Origin: Flavobacteriaceae bacterium
GTDB taxonomy: Bacteria; Bacteroidota; Bacteroidia; Flavobacteriales; Flavobacteriaceae
Assembly: GCA_027082925.1 (NCBI GenBank)
Contig: JALWTD010000010.1
Location: forward strand, 1 to 64,000
Length of the DNA stretch: 64,000 nt
Direction: 5' to 3'
In this document: positions 56,963 through 64,000 of the stretch, piece after piece
Layout of the letters: the number at the start of each line of letters is the position of its first letter
Numbering within the stretch: the stretch's first letter is position 1
Position numbers and translations under genes: made by a program
Notes under the pieces: model-generated
What the model was told of the DNA's origin: nothing
Databases searched by the model: none
The model's input: only the letters and a program-made list of their open reading frames with translations

Positions 56963-57418
56963 ATGAGTAAATGCGAAGATATAATTGATTTACATGCTCC
57001 ATTAATACATAAAGCTGCTGATATTCAGTTTCAGCAAAACTACACCAATGGAACACTTCCGGCTTCTATAATTGATTTACCTTTAGGCAAAAATATGCAG
57101 AGAGTATTTGAGGCATACATAAGTCAATTAGGTACTCCTGTTGAAGAAATACCTATAGGTAATATAGACAATAATAATGTTGTTTTTCAAAGTAGTGCAG
57201 AATTTATTCCTGGAAGTTTAGAGATTTTTATAAGTGGAGACAAGTTAGACTCAGATGAATTTACAGTAACAACAACAGGACCATTGGCTTACAAAGAATT
57301 TACAATAATTCTATACTCAAACAATCATGATAAAATTAAATATCCACCCTTTTTTGGGGAAAGCTTAGTGATAAAATATAATAAAAGAATTGCATTTAAT
57401 ACCAAGGGAGGTAGTTAA
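56963..57418 (+). CDS. Putative structural protein
   Basis: MSKCEDIIDLHAPLIHKAADIQFQQ...; start moved from 56936. Confidence 0.55.
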   Translation: MSKCEDIIDLHAPLIHKAADIQFQQNYTNGTLPASIIDLPLGKNMQRVFEAYISQLGTPVEEIPIGNIDNNNVVFQSSAEFIPGSLEIFISGDKLDSDEFTVTTTGPLAYKEFTIILYSNNHDKIKYPPFFGESLVIKYNKRIAFNTKGGS

Positions 57419-58695
57419 TGGCTCAAAAGAATTTAAAAAGAACGTTATTTCAAGCTAAAGTTAATGTTCTAAATTTAAAAAATGATGATAAACAAGATGT
57501 TGATTTTACTGGATATTTTGAAGTTGGTGATACAGTAGATTTTATTGATGAAGGACCTAATGGATTTACTGTTTTAGTGGATAATTTAACTATTTTAGCA
57601 ATAGATGATAATCAAAAATTTGTCGTTTTTGATCAAGTTATAGACACAACTTTAGCTACTCAAAATGCAAAATTTACAGTACAAACAATAGATGATGGTC
57701 ATGAGGCTGTCGATAGACTTTATAGAAGAATATTTAGAGGTGCTGTTGGGTTTAACTTAAGTCAATCTATTTTAGACAGAAAGTTAAATACGCCAATTGT
57801 TGGTCAAACTACTCTATTTGTTGAAGATACATCTTTTTGGCAAATAGGTGATACAGTTGATATATTAGCAGATGAAGGTATTATAGCAACAAACGTAACA
57901 GTTACAGATGTAAAAGTTAATGCTGATGATATTAATAATAGATCTCATATTGCAGTTGCTGCAAATGTTGATACTAATCTATTTACTAATCCAGTTATTA
58001 TTAATACAACTATTAATATGGAAAGTGCAGTAAAAAGATTGCAAGCAGTTATTGATGGAATAGACCATCCTGTAAAAAATGTTTATTTAGGACTTGGAGA
58101 TAATTTTCATTCAGTTTTTAAATTACCAGAAGCAGTTGTCCCTGGTTCAACAATTGTTACTCTTGATGGCTCAAGATCATTAAAAGGAACAGCTGGAACA
58201 AGAGCTACATTAATCCAAGGTACTGGAAATTCTGCTTTAACTTTTACATCAATGATAACAGGAATTAATGGAAATAAAACAACAGTTGAAGTTGTTGCTG
58301 GAACTGGATTAGTTATAAATGTTGGTGGTAGTTTTAAGAATGGTATGACAATCTCAATAACAAATAATGGAGGTGCTGCTACAGCTTTAGATATTGCTAA
58401 TGCTCTAAATAACGACTTAGTTACTCAAAGAATTATTCAAGTTCAATACGGCGGAACAGGGCTTGGCGTTATAACACCTTTTGGCCCTTTTAATTTAACT
58501 GGTGGTTTAGATGATTGGACTTTAGATTATGCAGAATTAGAGCAAATATATGAAAATAATATAACTGGTACAGGTTTCAAGTGGATTAGTTTTAATATAA
58601 ATAAGAATATTAAAAATAGAATGAAAGGACCGCCTGAAGATGATGAAGAATTAATGGTTGATTATACTAGAGCAGCAAGCAATGTAAATAGGTAA
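57418..58695 (+). CDS. Putative virion structural protein
   Basis: 425-aa ORF, beta-rich. Confidence 0.55.
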   Translation: MAQKNLKRTLFQAKVNVLNLKNDDKQDVDFTGYFEVGDTVDFIDEGPNGFTVLVDNLTILAIDDNQKFVVFDQVIDTTLATQNAKFTVQTIDDGHEAVDRLYRRIFRGAVGFNLSQSILDRKLNTPIVGQTTLFVEDTSFWQIGDTVDILADEGIIATNVTVTDVKVNADDINNRSHIAVAANVDTNLFTNPVIINTTINMESAVKRLQAVIDGIDHPVKNVYLGLGDNFHSVFKLPEAVVPGSTIVTLDGSRSLKGTAGTRATLIQGTGNSALTFTSMITGINGNKTTVEVVAGTGLVINVGGSFKNGMTISITNNGGAATALDIANALNNDLVTQRIIQVQYGGTGLGVITPFGPFNLTGGLDDWTLDYAELEQIYENNITGTGFKWISFNINKNIKNRMKGPPEDDEELMVDYTRAASNVNR

Positions 58696-58698
58696 TAG

Positions 58699-59055
58699 AT
58701 GTCACAAAAAGATACACGCAGATTAGATCATAGTAATATTGCAAAATCCATGTTTAGAGACGTAAATATGGAGCAAATTATAAATGATATGATAGAAGAA
58801 GATACAGGGGCTGGTTTTTCAGAAATTATCAAGTCTGGAGTTTTTACTACAGATTTGATAACTTGGACTGATAGTAATAAGACCTTGAAAAGAGCCCATG
58901 TTATCTTTAATAGGACTGGGCCTTTTGTAACAAGTATAACTAAAAATATCTATGATGATGACGGCATAACTATATTAGCATCAAATACTTTTAATATAGC
59001 TAGGGCTGGTGACAATACCGTCGCTAACTTAACAAGTGGAGTAACAAGACCATGA
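58699..59055 (+). CDS. Hypothetical protein, structural operon
   Basis: 118-aa ORF. Confidence 0.6.
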   Translation: MSQKDTRRLDHSNIAKSMFRDVNMEQIINDMIEEDTGAGFSEIIKSGVFTTDLITWTDSNKTLKRAHVIFNRTGPFVTSITKNIYDDDGITILASNTFNIARAGDNTVANLTSGVTRP

Positions 59056-59627
59056 GTATACCATATATAGTAGGTGAAGTTCTTAGTTTTATTACTGGCA
59101 CTAATGGGAAAATAGCAGAAGTAACTAATGATAATAGACTTCAGGTTACTACTAAAGCTTCAGAAATACCATCAGAAGGTATTGCTCATTTTGATAAAAC
59201 ATTGAAATATTCAGATATGAATGCTTTAACTGGCGGCATTACCAGAAAGACAAAAATTTTACAATCCGATCCCTTACCTACAACAGTTTTTAAATACACT
59301 GGAAAAGGTTTATTTGTTGGGTTTATGGTTACATTAGAAGATTTAGATAAAGATTGGCTTGTTTATCTTAAGGTTGATGGGGTTGATATATTTGAAAATG
59401 GAATATCAACTAAAGATTTAGATAAGTCTAGTATTTATAATTTGGATACAACAAAGGACGTATTTAATCCTTGGATGGGTGTAGATGTACAGAAAGATAC
59501 ATTAAGATATCATGTTCCATTTGATAAACCAATTATATACAATACTGATGTAGAAATTTTAGTAAAACCAATAAATTCTGATTTAAAGTTTAAAGCTGGT
59601 TTAGCGGTTTTATCTAAGGAGTTATAG
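59052..59627 (+). CDS. Putative tail-associated protein, paralog of the C-terminal part of 61241-61942
   Basis: FKYTGKGLFVGFMVTLEDLDKDWLVYLKVDG... versus YSYSGKGKMFGFKIKFNSDDIRVKLEIDN. Confidence 0.6.
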   Translation: MSIPYIVGEVLSFITGTNGKIAEVTNDNRLQVTTKASEIPSEGIAHFDKTLKYSDMNALTGGITRKTKILQSDPLPTTVFKYTGKGLFVGFMVTLEDLDKDWLVYLKVDGVDIFENGISTKDLDKSSIYNLDTTKDVFNPWMGVDVQKDTLRYHVPFDKPIIYNTDVEILVKPINSDLKFKAGLAVLSKEL

Positions 59628-60034
59628 TGGCTAAGCCAATAGTAGTAAAATGGTCTGAAATGAAAGCTATTGTAGATTCTAGGAATTTATCTGTACAATA
59701 TGTTGAATTGAGTGATGTATACAAGTTGACAGTTATTGATGGTCCATATACTTTAATAATGGATTTAGATAAAAATCCATCAGATATAACTGACTTAATC
59801 GACTTTGAAACAAATTATAAGCCTAATGGAAATGGTAGAGTTAGAGAAGAATCGTTTACTACAGATAGAAGACTTAGAGTAGAAACAAGTGAATCTTCTA
59901 ATTCAGTAGAACTAACTAGAGAATTAATGTCTACATTAAAAGATATAAAGAATGAACTAAAATTAATAAATAAACATCTTTTTTGCATAAGCGATCAAGA
60001 TATAAATATTGAAGATGACATAAAAAAGGAGTAA
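59627..60034 (+). CDS. Putative tail-associated protein, FETNxKP module
   Basis: KWSEMKAIVDS...LIDFETNYKPNGNGRV. Confidence 0.6.
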   Translation: MAKPIVVKWSEMKAIVDSRNLSVQYVELSDVYKLTVIDGPYTLIMDLDKNPSDITDLIDFETNYKPNGNGRVREESFTTDRRLRVETSESSNSVELTRELMSTLKDIKNELKLINKHLFCISDQDINIEDDIKKE

Positions 60035-60036
60035 AT

Positions 60037-60612
60037 ATGACGACAATAAGAGATCCCCAAACAGGGGATGGCCTTAGGGTAACAAGTAAAGGTAGAGCAT
60101 GCGTTGACAGCGTTGCATCGGGTAGAATATCTAATGTATCATTAGAAAAAGGTAATGCTTATGTTTCTTATTGCAAGAAAACTATAGCAGCATCTAATGT
60201 AGATGAGGAATTATTTTGTTTAACGAGTGTTTCAGAAAACAAAAATTTAATTGTAAAGAAAATAGTTTTATCAACTGATGCAGTTGATATGAAAGTTGAA
60301 ATTTTTATAGATGGAAAGGTGACTTCTTCAGGTACTTCTAAAATAACTCCAATAAATCTTAATTTAAATTCTGGAAATGCTGCAAAAGCAACTGCCTATG
60401 ATGGAGCAAACGATGATTTAGCAATAATAGTTGATCAAACAAAAGAAATACAAGATATCAGACTTACAGCTAATGGATTGCCATCAATGGAAATTAATTT
60501 TGAAGAAGCATTAATAATTCCTAATAATCATAATATTTCAATGATAGTCTCTTCAAGTGCAGTTGGTGGGAAAGTTAGAGCAGCAGTCTACTTTTTTGAA
60601 CAAGATAAATAA
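60037..60612 (+). CDS. Putative tail-associated protein
   Basis: 191-aa ORF. Confidence 0.55.
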   Translation: MTTIRDPQTGDGLRVTSKGRACVDSVASGRISNVSLEKGNAYVSYCKKTIAASNVDEELFCLTSVSENKNLIVKKIVLSTDAVDMKVEIFIDGKVTSSGTSKITPINLNLNSGNAAKATAYDGANDDLAIIVDQTKEIQDIRLTANGLPSMEINFEEALIIPNNHNISMIVSSSAVGGKVRAAVYFFEQDK

Positions 60613-60614
60613 GA

Positions 60615-61241
60615 ATGAGCATTAGTAACTTTATAACAGACAAATTTAAAAAATTTACTGCAAAAGTAAATAGGCATAATGCATTAAAAGTTACTAATTC
60701 TATACCAGAATTGCCACCAGTTGGAACTAAAAATAGAATATCTTATTTTCATAAAGAATTGAAAGATATACATTTAAATACTAATGGTGCCACTATCAAT
60801 AACCCAATTATTGACAGTATTTATGCAAATCAAAAATATGATATTTATATAACTAAAATAACAATAGTTATTGCTGACTCAGACATTAAGATGCATAAAT
60901 TTGGAAATATCTCCCAATTAACAAATGGGTGGAGTTTAATAGTTAATGAAAGTAGTGTAGATAATTTTCTATATCAAAATGCACAAACAAATGGCCATAT
61001 AAATGCTAGGACTGGTTCTGGTGAAATTTTTGGATCTGGAAATGACGTCAATAGAATGAAAGAATGGACTAGATTTGATAATGATGCATTAGTTGTTAGA
61101 TTGGATATTGATAAGATAATACCAGGAGGTATAAGATTAGGTATGGGAACTAAAGATAATATAAGAAGCGTTATTCAAGATGATTTAACTACATTAGACG
61201 CTTTTGAAATTCATTTTTTTGGATATAGGCACGTAGAATAA
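60615..61241 (+). CDS. Putative tail-associated protein
   Basis: 208-aa ORF. Confidence 0.55.
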   Translation: MSISNFITDKFKKFTAKVNRHNALKVTNSIPELPPVGTKNRISYFHKELKDIHLNTNGATINNPIIDSIYANQKYDIYITKITIVIADSDIKMHKFGNISQLTNGWSLIVNESSVDNFLYQNAQTNGHINARTGSGEIFGSGNDVNRMKEWTRFDNDALVVRLDIDKIIPGGIRLGMGTKDNIRSVIQDDLTTLDAFEIHFFGYRHVE

Positions 61242-61942
61242 TGATAGATATAAGATTAAATTGGACTGATTTTAAACAACTTATTGCAAATAAGCAATTG
61301 ATTACTTATTTACAATATAGAGTAAATCCAAAATTTTATATAATAGAAGTAAATGAACAAGATTATCATTTTCATGCATATGTATATACAGATGGTAGTG
61401 ATAATGTTAATAAAATAGATTTTGAAACTAACTTTAAACCAAATGCTAATAAAAAAATTGGGACTTATGATTTTACAGTAGATAATAAACTTAGAGTAGA
61501 ATCAACTTTAGCTGCAAATCCAGCCGATGCACCAGGTTGTCCTGTTATATCAAATAATCTAGTAGTAGATTGGGATAATTCGGAAGTTAGTTTACCTAAA
61601 AAAACTAATCCGTATTTGAGCCTATACTCTTATAGTGGTAAAGGTAAAATGTTTGGTTTCAAAATAAAATTTAATTCTGATGATATACGTGTTAAGCTTG
61701 AAATAGATAATAAAATAATTTTTGATATTGATTGTGAATTTTTAGATGATATATCTGAAGAAGACAGAGAAATATCAAAAATAGAATTTTTGTCATGGGA
61801 TGATGAGGCTAGAACCTTGAATTTTAAACCTTCTTATCCAATATTATATACTTCTTCTATTAATGTTTCAGCAAGATCATTAAATGATTCTACTAAAAGA
61901 AAAATGAAAAATTTGATGATTAATTTAACTAAGGAGCTTTAG
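61241..61942 (+). CDS. Putative tail-associated protein, FETNxKP module
   Basis: NWTDFKQLIAN...KIDFETNFKPNANKKI. Confidence 0.6.
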   Translation: MIDIRLNWTDFKQLIANKQLITYLQYRVNPKFYIIEVNEQDYHFHAYVYTDGSDNVNKIDFETNFKPNANKKIGTYDFTVDNKLRVESTLAANPADAPGCPVISNNLVVDWDNSEVSLPKKTNPYLSLYSYSGKGKMFGFKIKFNSDDIRVKLEIDNKIIFDIDCEFLDDISEEDREISKIEFLSWDDEARTLNFKPSYPILYTSSINVSARSLNDSTKRKMKNLMINLTKEL

Positions 61943-62952
61943 TGAAAGAAATTAAGTTAAAGTGGATAGATTTTAAAGCAAATTTTGTAGAAAAAAGTTT
62001 TAAAAAAACAGATATACAGTATTTCTTAAGAGATAACAGATATACTGTTATGATTTTCGATGGTCCTTTATTAATGCAATCATCTTTTGATGCAGATTCT
62101 CTTGATGGTATAGATTTTGAGACTAATTTTAAACCTACAACAAATTCAAGAATAGCTAAAACTACAAATTTAACTGATTTGCCTATGGTTGCTATATATC
62201 AATCAGAAGGTGATTTTGATTCAATAGTTACACATGATTTGTGCGATAAAACTACTTGGTTTAATGATAGCATTAGAGTAACTACCGAAACATTAATTTT
62301 AAAATCTGGAACTACAGATACATATAAGTCAGCAAATACTTATTGGATAGATTTAACGCATGGCAAGCATGCAAAAGAATACAGAATTAATAGTAATTAT
62401 TTGGTAAATATTTACGATAATGGAGTTAAAATAACAGAAGATGTAGATTATTCTATAGATTATATTGCAGGAGAAATAGTCATTCAACCAAACTATACTG
62501 TAGTTGGAGTTATAACTGCAGATTATAGTTATGCAACTACTTCTAATTTTGTATTAAAACCAAATCCTGGAGAAATATTTAGAATAAATCATGTTGAATT
62601 AGATTTTGCTGCTAATTTAAAGATGTCTCCAGTTGAATTTCAAATATGGGTATATAATCCAGGGTTCAATCCTTCTTTACCAGAAAGTCAGACGAATCCT
62701 TTAAAAGTACTAGCTGATAAGATTTTATATAATAATGAAAAAGATATACTTAAAGTTGGGAATAATATAACAAAAATAGCTCCTTGGGGAGCGCTAACAA
62801 ATTCTGTAATTAGATGTGAATTTGATTATGGAAAACCACTAGATTTAGTGAGTTCAATGGGCTTAGAATTAAGATTAAGAATATTAGATGATATGCCATT
62901 TATAGGTGAATGGTCATCTGCTACATTTTATGTAACAAAGGAGTCTGAATAA
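61942..62952 (+). CDS. Putative tail-associated protein, FETNxKP module
   Basis: KWIDFKANFVEK...GIDFETNFKPTTNSRI; GTG start. Confidence 0.6.
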   Translation: MKEIKLKWIDFKANFVEKSFKKTDIQYFLRDNRYTVMIFDGPLLMQSSFDADSLDGIDFETNFKPTTNSRIAKTTNLTDLPMVAIYQSEGDFDSIVTHDLCDKTTWFNDSIRVTTETLILKSGTTDTYKSANTYWIDLTHGKHAKEYRINSNYLVNIYDNGVKITEDVDYSIDYIAGEIVIQPNYTVVGVITADYSYATTSNFVLKPNPGEIFRINHVELDFAANLKMSPVEFQIWVYNPGFNPSLPESQTNPLKVLADKILYNNEKDILKVGNNITKIAPWGALTNSVIRCEFDYGKPLDLVSSMGLELRLRILDDMPFIGEWSSATFYVTKESE

Positions 62953-63191
62953 TGAAGAAAGATTGTAAAGTTTGTAAATATTTTTGGAATATATTTATAG
63001 CGATTGATCAATTAGCCAATACTGTATTAGGTGGTGATCCAGATGAAACTATTTCATCTAGAGCTGGTAAGCGCCAAGAAACACAAAAATGGGCTAAATG
63101 GCTTTGTTGGCTTTTAAATAAAATAGAAACTGATCATTGTAAAAAATCGATTGAAAAAGATGAAGGTAATAGACAGATTTTAGATGATTAA
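62952..63191 (+). CDS. Small hypothetical protein
   Basis: 79-aa ORF MKKDCKVCKYFWNIFIAIDQLANTVLGGDPDETISSRAGKRQ... Confidence 0.65.
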   Translation: MKKDCKVCKYFWNIFIAIDQLANTVLGGDPDETISSRAGKRQETQKWAKWLCWLLNKIETDHCKKSIEKDEGNRQILDD

Positions 63192-63349
63192 TTATCTAAA
63201 AGCGACTTAAGCTCATGGATAGAACTAGAGGTTTCTCTAATTTTAGCATCTAATCTTCTAGCCTCAACTGCGTGAAAGTCTCTAGATTTTATATCTTTTT
63301 CTAATTCTTCAGTTAACTCTTGTAATCTTTTTAATATTTTATCTTTCAT
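63188..63349 (-). CDS. Small coiled-coil protein (53 aa)
   Basis: Minus strand MKDKILKRLQELTEELEKDIKSRDFHAVEARRLDAKIRETSSSIHELKSLLDN*; convergent to neighbour, fills the gap; below track cutoff. Confidence 0.5.
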   Translation of the reverse strand: MKDKILKRLQELTEELEKDIKSRDFHAVEARRLDAKIRETSSSIHELKSLLDN

Positions 63350-63452
63350 AGTTTAATTATACGCATTTAACTAAATTATATGGTATAATTTAGTTAAACA
63401 TAGTCGCTATTTAAAGTAGTGTATTAGTTTAAACTAATTCTATGGAGTAATT

Positions 63453-63803
63453 ATGAGTGATAAGCTTGATATGATCTACGACTTACTAAAGCAAGATCGA
63501 GAAGACGCATCAGATTTTAGAAAAGAAGTTAGAGAATCACACAAAACAACAAGTGAAAGGCTTAGTATATTAGAGGCTCAAGGTCAAGTTCAAAATCAAC
63601 AACTTGCTGAACATATGAAGCGAACAGAGATTTTAGAAAATCTTCACGGTATTAATTCTAGCAGAATTGACAAAAACGTAAAAAAAATTGAAGAATTAGA
63701 AAAACCTAAAATAGTTTTTTCAACATTAAAGAAATGGCTAATAGGATGTGCCGGTATAGCTGGGGCAATTCTTACTATTTCTAAGTTTATGGGACTATTT
63801 TAA
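63453..63803 (+). CDS. Coiled-coil plus C-terminal TM protein (XhlA/holin-accessory-like)
   Basis: MSDKLDMIYDLLKQDREDASDFRKEV...LKKWLIGCAGIAGAILTISKFMGLF. Confidence 0.55.
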   Translation: MSDKLDMIYDLLKQDREDASDFRKEVRESHKTTSERLSILEAQGQVQNQQLAEHMKRTEILENLHGINSSRIDKNVKKIEELEKPKIVFSTLKKWLIGCAGIAGAILTISKFMGLF

Positions 63804-63849
63804 TAATATGCTGACACTGCTATGGCAGTGACTTATAAAGGAGATTATA

Positions 63850-64000
63850 TGGCGGCACAACACAAAGCAACACAAAGAAAAACATTACGAAGTGCATTAA
63901 AGCACAAAGTAGCAGCTGATACTATTTTGGACAGCATGAGTTCATTAACTACTAATATTGCAGCAGCTAGAGCTAAAATAGCAGCAGATACTAATTTAAC
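63850..64000 (+). CDS. Hypothetical protein, truncated by window end
   Basis: MAAQHKATQRKTLRSALKHKVAADTILDSMSSLTTNIAAARAKIAADTNL...; RBS aaaggag. Confidence 0.55.

Noticed and set aside
1-64000. tRNA genes
   Set aside because: No cloverleaf or convincing T-loop/acceptor pair noticed; ggttcgagt at about 4367 lies within the helicase coding sequence
1-64000. CRISPR arrays
   Set aside because: Only two- or three-copy direct repeats were seen, all explained by coding repeats or HNH boundaries

Overview
This 64 kb AT-rich window is a contiguous segment of a large tailed (Caudovirales-type) phage genome. A short minus-strand block (1-2975: a Zn-finger ORF, an HNH endonuclease, a DnaB/RecA-fold replicative helicase, and unknowns) diverges from a long plus-strand block. 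The plus block carries a UvsW-like helicase, a PQ-loop membrane protein, M15 endolysin, dUTPase, a MTase-like protein, GroEL-like chaperonin, SbcC/SbcD (gp46/47-like), PIN-PhoH, RuvC, an exonuclease-DnaE polymerase split by an HNH gene, gp32-like SSB and RecA/UvsX. It continues with packaging and head genes (TerL with a LAGLIDADG intein, portal, protease, scaffold, major capsid) and connector/tail genes. At least 12 free-standing homing endonuclease-like genes (HNH, GIY-YIG, Vsr/PD-(D/E)xK) lie in the window, plus the TerL intein and two decayed HNH relics. Main items for follow-up: (1) a recurring promoter-like element RG-TATAAT-N6-AT(A/G); at many genes the initiator ATG is the start codon, which predicts leaderless mRNAs, and several homing endonuclease genes carry their own copy; (2) DnaE split next to the palm motif, with an intein-like N-terminal tail on the first half; (3) two HNH proteins fused to a P-loop kinase-like domain; (4) an EF-hand pair in a virion-region protein; (5) a 30-aa cationic amphipathic ORF, a PQ-loop protein next to the endolysin, and a motif shared by the head protease and the capsid protein. 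All family calls are from reading motifs by eye; no searches were run.
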